From an uncultured Eubacterium sp. (GTDB lineage Bacteria > Bacillota > Clostridia > Lachnospirales > Lachnospiraceae): DNA of 64,000 nt. Positions 17,170-26,103 of this stretch are shown here, piece by piece. Under the pieces are notes generated by a model. The model had not been told where the DNA came from and ran no database searches. It saw only the letters and a list, made by a program, of their open reading frames with translations. The stretch is from contig CAJTZX010000002.1 of assembly GCA_910584345.1 (NCBI GenBank), forward strand, positions 62,001 through 126,000, written 5' to 3'. The position numbers and the translations under genes are program-made. Position 1 is the first letter of the stretch. Each line of letters begins with the position of its first letter.

Positions 17170-17188
17170 GTTTAAACTTATAAAAATA

Positions 17189-20100
17189 TTATTCTATCGA
17201 CTTTAACGCCTCCGCCATATGAATATTCTCCAGCTTAAAATACATCAGCCCATTCACCAGCAATGCAAATACAAATGTCAGCAGCAGACTCCACAAATAA
17301 CTCCACGGCGTAATCATCGTCTTAAAGGAAAGCATATCTATTTTCACCTGTTCCATAACAAACCAATGCAGCCATTTTCCAAGTCCCAGCCCTGCAAGTG
17401 CACCAAGCCCGGTCAGCGCCAGATTTTCCCGAAACACATAATCTGCTGTCTCGCGTGCATAAAACCCAAGCACTTTGATCGTCGCTATCTCCCGGATGCG
17501 CTCCGTAATATTAATATTCGTCAGATTATAAAGCACAATAAACGCCAGACTGCCCGCACAGACAATAATCAGCAATACGATATAATCCATACTTTTCATC
17601 ATCGAGGCAATCCGCTCCCGCATATCTCCCGTTACAGATACCGACAATACATTGCTCTGATCCGCAATGGCCGCAGCTGCCTCATGAATATCCACACCTT
17701 CTTTCACAACTACATAAGCGCTCTTATACTCCGGTTCTGTTCCAAGCTGCTGCACATAGGTCTCCTGATTCATGTAAGCACAATTATAAATATAATTCTC
17801 ACAAAGCGCACACACTTCCACCGTCAGTCTGTTCATCTCACTATCTCTTAAAACAACGCTGTCACCCACACGGATTCCCAGCGTTTCCGCCGCTTTTGCC
17901 GTCAATACAACTTCACCTTTGGCAGGATAATCAATGTTCTCTCCGTTCGTTGTCTTAAGCTTTAAAAAATCACCGATTTCTTTCGTATTCTGTGCAATTC
18001 CAAGATACATCGATTTCGTTTTTCCCTCAAAATCCAAATCCACGCTCTCTTCATACCGGCAGGCATATCTTTCCAGCATGTTTCCGGTCTTTTCATTTAA
18101 TTGATCCAGATCTGCTTTCTGCACACTTTCCGAAAATGTAATCCCTATATCATAAATTTGAATTTCGTCATACTGCATATCTGCCACATTTGTTACAGAA
18201 TCCTTCAGTCCAAATCCTGTTAAAAGCAGCGCCGTACATCCACTGATCCCAAGTATCATCATAAAAAAACGTTTCTTATACCGGAAGATGTTGCGAACAG
18301 ACACTTTGTGCAAAAACTTCATCCTGCTCCAGAAAAAACCGATATTCTCCAGAAAAATCCGTTTTCCGCTTTTTGGCGCCTTCGGCCGTATCAAATTCGC
18401 CGGCACACTGTATAACTCATATCTGCAGGAGACATAAGCTGCACCCATCGAACAAAGCAGCGCTGCCAACAGCGAAAAAACAGCCAACCAGCCGTCAAAA
18501 TAATAGGTAATCTCTCCCATACTATACATAATACTATATCCCATCCAGATAACTTTGGGAAATAGCCATGTTCCGATCACACAGCCTAAAACCGCTCCTG
18601 CCGCCGCGGCGGATCCTGCATAAAACAAATATTTGCACATAATGGCACCATTTCCATATCCAAGCGCTTTGAGCACTCCAATCTGCGTCCGCTGTTCTTC
18701 TACCATTCGGTTCATTGTCGTCATACAGATTAATGCCGCTACAAGAAAAAAGAACACCGGAAATACATTGGCAATCCCCGCTACAATATTAGAATCACTT
18801 TCATAACAGGCGTACCCAATATTGGTATTTCTTGTCAGCGCATAGGTATCCGGCTCTTCAATATCTGCTAACTGTTCCCTTGCATCATCAATCTCCTGTT
18901 GTGCATCTGCTGTTTTCTTATCAACATCGGCTTTGGCATCAGCATACTCTTTTCTGGCGTCCGCAAGCTCCCTCTTACCTTTATTCAGCTCCCTCCTCCC
19001 TTTTTTTAGTTCCTCCTTTGCATCTGCAAGCTCTGTTTTTGCTTTTTCAATCTTTTGTCTGCCGTCCGCAAGCTCTGTCCTGCCCTCTTGCAGTTTGACT
19101 TTCCCTGTTGCTAGCTCCTGCTTACCATCATCCAGCTGTGCACGTGCTTTCACTGTTTCTGATTTTCCCGCATCCAGCTCCTTTTCTGACTCTTGCAAAG
19201 TTTTTTCATTTTCTGCCAGTTCCTTTTTCGCTGCTTGTATCTGTAATTTCCCAGACGCAAGCTTCTTTTTCCCAGCCTCTATCTGCTTCTTCCCTGCGTT
19301 TACCTGCTCCAAGCCTGCACGCAGCTCTGTCATTCCTGAACGTACCTGTTTCAGGCCTGCACGCACCTGCTTTAAGCCTGCACGCACCTGATCCAAACCT
19401 GCACGCAGCTCTTTTAATGCCAGACGTACCTGCTCCAAACCCGGGCGTACCTGTCCCAGACCTACCTGCACTTGTTTGATGCCTGCTTGTACCTGCTCTT
19501 TGGCAGCCTGCACCTTTATTTTCTCTTCATTGCTCAGTTCCGTCTCCTGCCGCTCTAAATCTGCTTCCTGTTGTTTTAATTCCGCCTCTTTTTGCAACAG
19601 CTCTGTCTCCTGTTGCTCCAGGCTTTTTTCCTGTTGTTCCAGCTCTGCTTCCTGAACTTTCAGCTGCGTTTCCTGCTGCTGCAGCTCTGTCTCCTGACCT
19701 GTCAGCTGCATTTCCTGCTGCTGCAGCTGAGACTCCTTTTTTTCAAGCTCCACTTCCTGTTTCTTTAACTGTGCTTCCTTGTCCGTCAGCTTTGTTTCCT
19801 GCTGTTTCAGATTTGTTTCCTGTTGCTTTAACTTTATTTTAGCCTGTGCAAGCTCTGCTTTGCCGTCCGAAATCTTTTGTTCATTTGCAGCAATTTCATG
19901 TTCTGCCTGTGCAAGCTTTTGTTCTGCGGCCTGAATTTCCTGCTCTTTCTCACGGATTTCCCGTTCACCATCTACAAGCTCCTGTTCGCTGTCCACAAGC
20001 TTTTGCTCATTCGCAGCAATCTCACGCTCCCCATCTGCAGCCCTTTGCGTTCCATCACGTAGTTCCTGTTCACCGTCTATGATTTCCTGTTCGCCGTCCA

Positions 20101-20956
20101 AAATCTTTTTGCGAGCATCCGCTAGCTCGATCTGAGCTTCGGCCATCTTCTCGTCCAGTTCTGCCTGCGCATCGTCCAGTTCTTTTTTCGCATCCTCCGT
20201 AATCCTTTCATACCGCGCCAAAGCAAGCGCTTGCGTTTTTTCCTCCATTTCTTCCTGCATACCATCGATATAATCTTCATATGCATCTGTATACACGTCA
20301 TACTTCTGCTTCGTTTTCACATATATTTCCGTCAAATAGTCACATGCAAACGCCTCTTCTGGCACATATAAAAATGCCGTAATCTTTCCTTCCCCAATCG
20401 AAGTCGTCCCCCGTTCAAAATTAATATAATATGGAGAGCGCACAATCCCGACCGCTGTAAAAGTCCGCACGCCGAACATTTCCAGCATATCTTCCTCATT
20501 ATTGTCTGTCACAGTAATCTGCGTACCAATCATATCCTCACCATAAAACGCCGAATCCAGTACACATTCATCCGCTTTTTCCGGCATACGTCCGGCTGTT
20601 AGTATAATCTGATTAATGGATTCCGGCATCGTATGAAATTTGTATACCGACTCATTTCCATCTCCAAACGTACAGACTGCATCCACAGAAACGGCGCATT
20701 CTGCATCTGCTACCTGCTCCATTTCTGCAACCTTTTGTACATCCTCTTTTTCAAATCCAACCGTCGACAGCAGACGAAAATCATAAAAATTCTGCTCCGC
20801 TAAATAATCATTTTCTGTAGCGATCATCGCCGGTGTTGTCGCCTTAAGTCCCGTAAACAACGCCACTCCAAGCATTACAATCGCAAGAATCGCCAAATAT
20901 CTTCCAAGACTCCCTTTTATTTCTCTGATCGTTGTTTTTATCATTCCCCTATTCAT
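17189..20956 (-). CDS. FtsX-type ABC exporter permease with giant coiled coil
   Basis: 1255 residues from the ATG seven bases after GGGAG; an upstream in-frame ATG at 20983 lacks a site. One membrane helix near 15-37, a MacB-like periplasmic-type domain to about 240, then an uninterrupted coiled coil of about 450 residues (247-695) built from Q/E/K/L heptads such as QQETELQ. Further helices from about 720, a second extracellular domain, and a C-terminal FtsX unit ending KLENIHMAEALKSIE. It pairs with the ATPase just upstream. The coil projects outside the cell in this topology. Such exporters often act mechanically or in antimicrobial-peptide resistance; the substrate is unknown. Confidence 0.88.
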   Translation of the reverse strand: MNRGMIKTTIREIKGSLGRYLAILAIVMLGVALFTGLKATTPAMIATENDYLAEQNFYDFRLLSTVGFEKEDVQKVAEMEQVADAECAVSVDAVCTFGDGNESVYKFHTMPESINQIILTAGRMPEKADECVLDSAFYGEDMIGTQITVTDNNEEDMLEMFGVRTFTAVGIVRSPYYINFERGTTSIGEGKITAFLYVPEEAFACDYLTEIYVKTKQKYDVYTDAYEDYIDGMQEEMEEKTQALALARYERITEDAKKELDDAQAELDEKMAEAQIELADARKKILDGEQEIIDGEQELRDGTQRAADGEREIAANEQKLVDSEQELVDGEREIREKEQEIQAAEQKLAQAEHEIAANEQKISDGKAELAQAKIKLKQQETNLKQQETKLTDKEAQLKKQEVELEKKESQLQQQEMQLTGQETELQQQETQLKVQEAELEQQEKSLEQQETELLQKEAELKQQEADLERQETELSNEEKIKVQAAKEQVQAGIKQVQVGLGQVRPGLEQVRLALKELRAGLDQVRAGLKQVRAGLKQVRSGMTELRAGLEQVNAGKKQIEAGKKKLASGKLQIQAAKKELAENEKTLQESEKELDAGKSETVKARAQLDDGKQELATGKVKLQEGRTELADGRQKIEKAKTELADAKEELKKGRRELNKGKRELADARKEYADAKADVDKKTADAQQEIDDAREQLADIEEPDTYALTRNTNIGYACYESDSNIVAGIANVFPVFFFLVAALICMTTMNRMVEEQRTQIGVLKALGYGNGAIMCKYLFYAGSAAAAGAVLGCVIGTWLFPKVIWMGYSIMYSMGEITYYFDGWLAVFSLLAALLCSMGAAYVSCRYELYSVPANLIRPKAPKSGKRIFLENIGFFWSRMKFLHKVSVRNIFRYKKRFFMMILGISGCTALLLTGFGLKDSVTNVADMQYDEIQIYDIGITFSESVQKADLDQLNEKTGNMLERYACRYEESVDLDFEGKTKSMYLGIAQNTKEIGDFLKLKTTNGENIDYPAKGEVVLTAKAAETLGIRVGDSVVLRDSEMNRLTVEVCALCENYIYNCAYMNQETYVQQLGTEPEYKSAYVVVKEGVDIHEAAAAIADQSNVLSVSVTGDMRERIASMMKSMDYIVLLIIVCAGSLAFIVLYNLTNINITERIREIATIKVLGFYARETADYVFRENLALTGLGALAGLGLGKWLHWFVMEQVKIDMLSFKTMITPWSYLWSLLLTFVFALLVNGLMYFKLENIHMAEALKSIE

Positions 20957-20989
20957 ATTCCGACTCCCTGCTGTTTCGCACAATACGAT

Positions 20990-21694
20990 TTACCATTCAA
21001 TCTCTTCCACTGGCACAATCTGTTGATTCATCTCCATATTGTGTACTGTTCCACTTTTTACCGTAATAATCCGATCTGCCATTGCGGTCAACGCCTGATT
21101 ATGCGTAATTACAACTACAGTCATCTTATTCTTCCTGCATGCATCCTGCAGCAGCTTTAAAACCGCTTTTCCTGTATGATAGTCCAAAGCTCCTGTCGGC
21201 TCGTCACACAACAACAGCTTCGGATTTTTTGCAAGCGCACGGGCAATCGCTACTCTTTGCTGCTCTCCGCCTGACAGCTGTGCCGGAAAATTTCCCGCCC
21301 GTTCCTTTAATCCAACCATATCCAACACCGTCATAGCATCGAGCGGCTCTTTGCAAATCTGTGCTGCCAGCTCCACGTTTTCCAATGCGGTCAGATTTTG
21401 CACCAGATTATAAAACTGAAATACAAAGCCAATATCATATCGCCTGTAAGATGTCAGCTTCTTCTTGCGGTAAGCCGAAATCTCTTCCCCATCCAACAGT
21501 ACTTTGCCGCAGGTCAATGTATCCATTCCTCCTAAAATATTTAAGATCGTCGTCTTTCCGGCTCCCGACGCACCGACAATTACACAAAATTCGCCCTTTT
21601 CAATTGTAAAATTCACATCTTTTAATGCTTCGATATCTACTTCACCCATATGATATGTCTTGCTTACGTTTTCAAACTTCACAAATGCACTCAT
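20990..21694 (-). CDS. ABC transporter ATPase (MacB/LolD type)
   Basis: 234 residues. Walker A GASGAGKTT (41-49), Q-loop in FVFQFYNLVQNLT, signature LSGGEQQRVAIARAL, Walker B LLLCDEPTGALD and switch histidine in VVITHN. The second of two adjacent ATGs is taken because it stands six bases from GGAGG. It energises the FtsX-type permease, whose start lies 33 bases downstream. Confidence 0.95.
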   Translation of the reverse strand: MSAFVKFENVSKTYHMGEVDIEALKDVNFTIEKGEFCVIVGASGAGKTTILNILGGMDTLTCGKVLLDGEEISAYRKKKLTSYRRYDIGFVFQFYNLVQNLTALENVELAAQICKEPLDAMTVLDMVGLKERAGNFPAQLSGGEQQRVAIARALAKNPKLLLCDEPTGALDYHTGKAVLKLLQDACRKNKMTVVVITHNQALTAMADRIITVKSGTVHNMEMNQQIVPVEEIEW

Positions 21695-21770
21695 CATGAT
21701 CCTCCGCCTGTCCGATTTCCAATTTTATCTGGCATTATTTTATCATAGTTTTTCTGTTATGGAAACATAC

Positions 21771-21806
21771 AAAAAGTGCAAGGTCATACAAGACCTCGCA
21801 CTTTTT
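21771..21806 (-). terminator. Terminator of the peptidoglycan-binding protein gene
   Basis: AAAAAGTGC and GCACTTTTT enclose AGGTC/GACCT; strong U tracts exist on both strands. It follows the minus-strand gene ending at 21837. Confidence 0.88.
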
Positions 21807-21836
21807 CTTTGCAATACCTGCCACGAATATGAATTT

Positions 21837-22295
21837 TTAAGCAAGACCTAACGCTTCAAGCGTCTGTTGGCCAATCGCCCCGTCTGCTTTCAGACCATTG
21901 TCTCTTTGATAGCTTTTCAATGCCCGTTTCGTTTTCGTCCCCATCACGCCATCTGCTGTTCCACAATGATAGCCACAGCGATTCAATACTCTTTGCACTC
22001 GCTTAACCGTAGTTTTACTTACAGAAGTCGCATAAGGACATACTCCATTTGGATGTGTATGCGCATCATGCCCACCGCAATAATAATAGCAATCTTCATC
22101 TGCGTAAGGACAAACACCGCCGCTGTGCGTATGTGCTCTGTGTCCGCCGCAATAGTAATAATTCGTATTCGATCCACAATGTCCGCCGCCATGATGTCCA
22201 TGTGCAAAAGCTACTGTCGAAGACTGTCCGACTGTTGAAAAGGAAACTGCACCAATAAGTGCTGCTGCCAACAAGGTACGTTTCAATCGTCTCAT
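21837..22295 (-). CDS. Secreted His/Cys-repeat protein with peptidoglycan-binding domain
   Basis: 152 residues. Signal peptide 1-31 (cleavage after AFA), a His/Gly-rich segment, then two 20-residue repeats (46-65 and 70-89) of the form YYYCGGHxAHTHxxGVCPYA, each with two Cys and three His that could bind metal or form a disulfide. Residues 93-152 are a PG_binding_1 domain (VQRVLNRCGY, DGVMGTKTKRALKSYQ). AGGAGGGAG precedes the ATG. A small wall-associated protein; no enzymatic motif is present. Confidence 0.85.
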   Translation of the reverse strand: MRRLKRTLLAAALIGAVSFSTVGQSSTVAFAHGHHGGGHCGSNTNYYYCGGHRAHTHSGGVCPYADEDCYYYCGGHDAHTHPNGVCPYATSVSKTTVKRVQRVLNRCGYHCGTADGVMGTKTKRALKSYQRDNGLKADGAIGQQTLEALGLA

Positions 22296-22546
22296 AGTAA
22301 TTACTCCCTCCTACATAATCTTTCATTTTGTAATTGTGCCAGTCTTTTCCGTAATTTAAGTATAAATCATAATTTAAAAAAGACCAGCTATTCTTTGATA
22401 TATTTTACTTTTCATAAGGAATACGATTCAAGGCAGCAAATCCTTGCATAGTTTTTATTTTTTTCGTTATGAATTGTTTTTCTCTCAAAAAAATGTTACA
22501 ATGCTCCAGATCATTGATGATATCCAAAAACAAAGGAGTGTTTTTC
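22296..22546. other. Divergent spacer
   Basis: AT-rich spacer between two divergent genes. Apart from the promoter at 22474-22502, no repeat, riboswitch or further reading frame is seen. Confidence 0.6.
22474..22502 (+). promoter_or_regulatory. Promoter of the GNAT gene at 22547
   Basis: TTGTTT (22474-22479), 17 bases, TACAAT (22497-22502); the start codon is 45 bases downstream. Confidence 0.6.
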
Positions 22547-23038
22547 ATGAAAATCGAAGTAAGAGCTTATGAAGAAAAAGATTTACCCGCTATGATTCAA
22601 ATATGGAATGAAGTTGTAGAAGAAGGTATTGCTTTCCCGCAGGAAGAACTTTTAACCCTCCATACAGGAAAACAATTTTTTGCTTCTCAAACCTACAATG
22701 CAGTTGCCATTTGCACCGATACCCGAAAAATCTGCGGTCTCTATATTTTACATCCAAATAATGTGGGCCGATGCGGACATATCTGTAACGCAAGCTACGC
22801 TGTCCATTCACAATACCGCGGGCTGCATGTTGGCGAACAATTAGTTACAGACTGTTTGGCCCAGGCAAAACTATTCGGATTTCAAATACTGCAGTTTAAT
22901 GCCGTTGTCGCTTCCAATGTTCACGCACGCCATTTATACAAACGGCTTGGATTTTCACAGCTTGGAACGATTCCAAAAGGCTTTCGCATGAAAGATGGCC
23001 ATTATGAGGATATTTGCCCTTATTATCGCGAACTGTAA
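22547..23038 (+). CDS. GNAT-family N-acetyltransferase
   Basis: 163 residues starting MKIEVRAYEEKDL, with AAAGGAG nine bases before the ATG. GNAT core: acceptor strand CGLYILHPNNVGR, AcCoA loop QYRGLHVGEQLV, and the C-terminal NVHARHLYKRLGFSQLG. Resembles phosphinothricin/aminoglycoside-like single-domain acetyltransferases of unknown substrate. Convergent with the GH127 gene, 4 bases apart. Confidence 0.88.
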   Translation: MKIEVRAYEEKDLPAMIQIWNEVVEEGIAFPQEELLTLHTGKQFFASQTYNAVAICTDTRKICGLYILHPNNVGRCGHICNASYAVHSQYRGLHVGEQLVTDCLAQAKLFGFQILQFNAVVASNVHARHLYKRLGFSQLGTIPKGFRMKDGHYEDICPYYREL

Positions 23039-23042
23039 GAAA

Positions 23043-25070
23043 CTAATCTTCCTCAGCCTTATTAAACCATACTGCCATTTCATTTTCTCCTCTGTTTGCC
23101 CATGCAAAATACGGAATCATGTTCAGCCGTGCAGTCTCGTATTCTGGTTTCCTATATTTTACATAGAGCTGCTGATCTGGTTTCGTAGTTACCTTTTTTC
23201 GTGCTGATACGCTTAACAGCGGATAATTTTTACCTTCTACCATAACCTCAGACTCTAAAACCGGATGCATGGGAAGGATCTCATATAAATGCAGATTGTT
23301 CCCATTGTCTGCCTCCTCTGCACAAAATACAACCGGCCCCCGCATAACAGCCAGCTTGCCATAATCTTCTCTCACGCGGTCATCCGCTTGATAAAACTGT
23401 GTTTCCATGTCAAACGCAAATATGATCTTGCTGCCCGTTTTCCATTCTCCTGTAATAATATAATACCCCTTCTCTTCTGTACATGTATAGTTTTCCAGAC
23501 CGTCTGCCTTCCAATGCTCACACCAGCCCGGAATGCGCACCGCCAGCTTCATCCGCACAGCTTGTTCCCCCGTATAAGCAATGCTGACATTCCCATTCCA
23601 AGGCATACCGGATTCTACCTCAAAGACAGCCGTTTTATCCCCCACCTGCTTTGTTACCGTACCGGATATATGCAAATGCATAAACAACGTATCTTCATTT
23701 TCCGTATATGCATAGGCAGGAACAGAACTTATGATCCTTGCCAGATTCGGCGGACAGCAGGCACATCCAAACCATTTTTGACGTATCGGCTTTACATGGA
23801 ATTTTCTTTCATCTTTGTGACATGCCTCCGGCAGTACTTCTAATGGATTAACATAGAAAAAGCTCTTTCCGTCCAACGCCATCCCACTCAATACCGAGTT
23901 GTAAAGCGCCTGCTCCATCACATCCGCATAAACTGCATCCGGTTCCATTTCCAGCATTCTTCTGGCAAAAAAGACAAGTCCGATCGAAGCACATGTCTCA
24001 GCATATGCCGTATCATTTGGCAAATCAAATGGAAATGAAAATGATTCTCCAATATGCGTACCGCCAATCGCTCCAGTAATGTACATTTTCTCTCTTACCA
24101 TACTGTTCCATAAGCGCCTGCAGGCAGTTTTCAATTGCTCATCCTCTGTAATTCTTGCCACGTCTGCCATGCCGGAATATAAATAGACAGCCCTTACCGC
24201 ATGTCCTACCGCTTCCTCCTGTTCACGTACCGGCCGGTGTGACTGATAATACTGATAACGCTCTCCCTCAGTCTGTTTGACTTCTTCTTCACAGTCAAAA
24301 TAATAAGGTCTCTTTCCTCTCTCATCTATAAAAAATCTTGCAAGATTTAAATAGCGTTCTTCTCCTGTCACTTCATATAAGCGTACCAGCGCCATTTCCG
24401 CAATCTCATGCCCAGGATAGCCTTTGCACTTTCCTTCTTCTGCTCCAAAACAGCTGTCAATATAATCTGCAAATTTCATTGCGGCCTTTAGCAGCTTGTC
24501 TTTGCCGGTCGCCTCGTAATATGCCACAGCGCCTTCGGTCAGATGACCCAGACAATAGAGTTCATGATGATCTTTCAGGTTCGAAAAGCTTTTATCCATT
24601 CCATTGATAATATAATACGTATCCAGATACCCGTTTTCCATCTGTGCCGCACATACAACCTCTATCGCTTCATCAGCCGTCTGTTCCAGCTGCGGATCCG
24701 GGTGGCTGACAAGCGAATATGCAACCGCTTCCACCCATTTAGAAAAATCACTGTCCTGAAATACAAATCCATAAAAACGGTCTTCCAGATGATCCATATC
24801 TTCCGGCAAAGCTTCAAATCCACGAAATGTATATACCGGCTCTTCATAATCTGCTCCCTTTTCCTGCTTTTCACGCATCAGCTTTCCCGCAACTTTAAAA
24901 TTGCGCATACAAAAGCTTGGACTAGCTCCTTCCACCCGGTCATTTAATATTTCCCACTGATACGGAATCACTTCCTTACGAACCAGTTCCATTTTCTCTT
25001 TCCAAAATCCTCCTGTCGCCTGAAACTGACGCAGGCCAATCGGCCGATTAGTATGTCTTTTTTCCATCAT
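23043..25070 (-). CDS. GH127 beta-L-arabinofuranosidase
   Basis: 675 residues, formerly DUF1680. Hallmarks: an (alpha/alpha)6 barrel with GCMENGYLDTYY-like text at about 155-165 (AAQMENGYLDTYY), ITGAIGGTHIGESF, NDTAYAETCASIG with the candidate catalytic Glu, and the zinc/catalytic cysteine cluster WFGCACCPPNLAR near 433-445. C-terminal beta domains follow. No signal peptide: it acts on imported arabinose-containing oligosaccharides. Two adjacent ATGs (25070, 25067) follow AAGGGGT. A divergent AraC regulator lies 158 bases away. Confidence 0.92.
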   Translation of the reverse strand: MMEKRHTNRPIGLRQFQATGGFWKEKMELVRKEVIPYQWEILNDRVEGASPSFCMRNFKVAGKLMREKQEKGADYEEPVYTFRGFEALPEDMDHLEDRFYGFVFQDSDFSKWVEAVAYSLVSHPDPQLEQTADEAIEVVCAAQMENGYLDTYYIINGMDKSFSNLKDHHELYCLGHLTEGAVAYYEATGKDKLLKAAMKFADYIDSCFGAEEGKCKGYPGHEIAEMALVRLYEVTGEERYLNLARFFIDERGKRPYYFDCEEEVKQTEGERYQYYQSHRPVREQEEAVGHAVRAVYLYSGMADVARITEDEQLKTACRRLWNSMVREKMYITGAIGGTHIGESFSFPFDLPNDTAYAETCASIGLVFFARRMLEMEPDAVYADVMEQALYNSVLSGMALDGKSFFYVNPLEVLPEACHKDERKFHVKPIRQKWFGCACCPPNLARIISSVPAYAYTENEDTLFMHLHISGTVTKQVGDKTAVFEVESGMPWNGNVSIAYTGEQAVRMKLAVRIPGWCEHWKADGLENYTCTEEKGYYIITGEWKTGSKIIFAFDMETQFYQADDRVREDYGKLAVMRGPVVFCAEEADNGNNLHLYEILPMHPVLESEVMVEGKNYPLLSVSARKKVTTKPDQQLYVKYRKPEYETARLNMIPYFAWANRGENEMAVWFNKAEED

Positions 25071-25228
25071 TTTACCCCTTATCCTATAAATTTTATTTAG
25101 CAGCCCGTAACAGCTCCATAGGTTATCTGAACTGTTACAATTTTATATCAATATATAAAACAATCTATCAAAAATACATAGACAATTCGGTGATTTGCAT
25201 GTATAATTCGGCATAAGGAGGATGTGTT

Positions 25229-26038
25229 ATGATTTATTTTTCTGCCGAAAGAGGCCGCACGATCTGCAGCTGCAATACCAATTATATGCAAGAAGGCATC
25301 CGGCATCCTGACCGGATACTGGACGTGTATGATTTCCTCTATTTAAAATATGGTTCGTGGGAAATTTATGAAGACGACATTTGTTATCATCTAAAAGAAA
25401 AACAACTGTTAATCTTAGAACCGGGAAAACATCATTATAGTCTGAAAACATGCAGCCCCAAAATGCGAAATATGTTTCTCCACTGCAGCCGCCTGCCAAA
25501 AGACTGTGCGCATTCTGCCCGCAACCATGCGGATGCCGAAAATCACACGCAATATTTCAGGCTGCAAAAAGTTACTGACTGCACAGACAGCATTCAGCTG
25601 GAACATCTTTTCCTGCAACTCATAGAAACTTACTGGTCGTCCTGCACGCACCGCTCATTACGTCTGGAATCTTTATTTATTCTGCTGCTTGCCGAACTGG
25701 AAAGCTGCGGGGAAAGCACTCGCTGCAAGGATCCTGTCATCGCTGAAATCATCCATCAATTTTATTTATGTCCGGATCGTTTTTTCTCCCCACAAGAGCT
25801 TGCCGACACCTATCATATCAGTGTGCGCTCCCTCAGCAGCCGTTTTAAAAACGCAACCGGCAATTCTATGCATCGTTACCAGATAGATTTGAAATTAAAC
25901 TTTGCTCACGAACAAATCCCACTCTACCCACAACGCAGAATTAAAGATATTGCTCTGGATCTTGGGTTTTACGATGAATTCCAGTTCTCCAAATTATTCA
26001 AGCGCAGATTTGGGTATTCTCCTTCCGATAAACGCTAA
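25229..26038 (+). CDS. AraC-family transcriptional regulator
   Basis: 269 residues. The N-terminal ligand domain is divergent, with EPGKHHYSL near 70; the C-terminal double HTH reads LADTYHISVRSLSSRFKNATG and IKDIALDLGFYDEFQFSKLFKRRFG. AAGGAGG is seven bases before the ATG. Divergent from GH127, which it probably controls. It ends at a strong bidirectional hairpin. Confidence 0.9.
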   Translation: MIYFSAERGRTICSCNTNYMQEGIRHPDRILDVYDFLYLKYGSWEIYEDDICYHLKEKQLLILEPGKHHYSLKTCSPKMRNMFLHCSRLPKDCAHSARNHADAENHTQYFRLQKVTDCTDSIQLEHLFLQLIETYWSSCTHRSLRLESLFILLLAELESCGESTRCKDPVIAEIIHQFYLCPDRFFSPQELADTYHISVRSLSSRFKNATGNSMHRYQIDLKLNFAHEQIPLYPQRRIKDIALDLGFYDEFQFSKLFKRRFGYSPSDKR

Positions 26039-26083
26039 AAAGAGACGACAGTGCGCTTGATACCGCACTGTCGTCTCTTTTTT
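26037..26083. terminator. Bidirectional terminator
   Basis: AAAAAGAGACGACAGTGCG pairs perfectly with CGCACTGTCGTCTCTTTTT over an 8-base loop. It overlaps the AraC stop codon and separates it from a convergent membrane-protein gene. Confidence 0.95.
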
Positions 26084-26103
26084 GTTACTATCCGCATGTC
26101 AGC

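Noticed and set aside
18832..20082. Several plus-strand frames opposite the coiled-coil permease
   Set aside because: They mirror the repetitive Q/E/K codons of the permease and lack starts with ribosome sites or recognisable domains.
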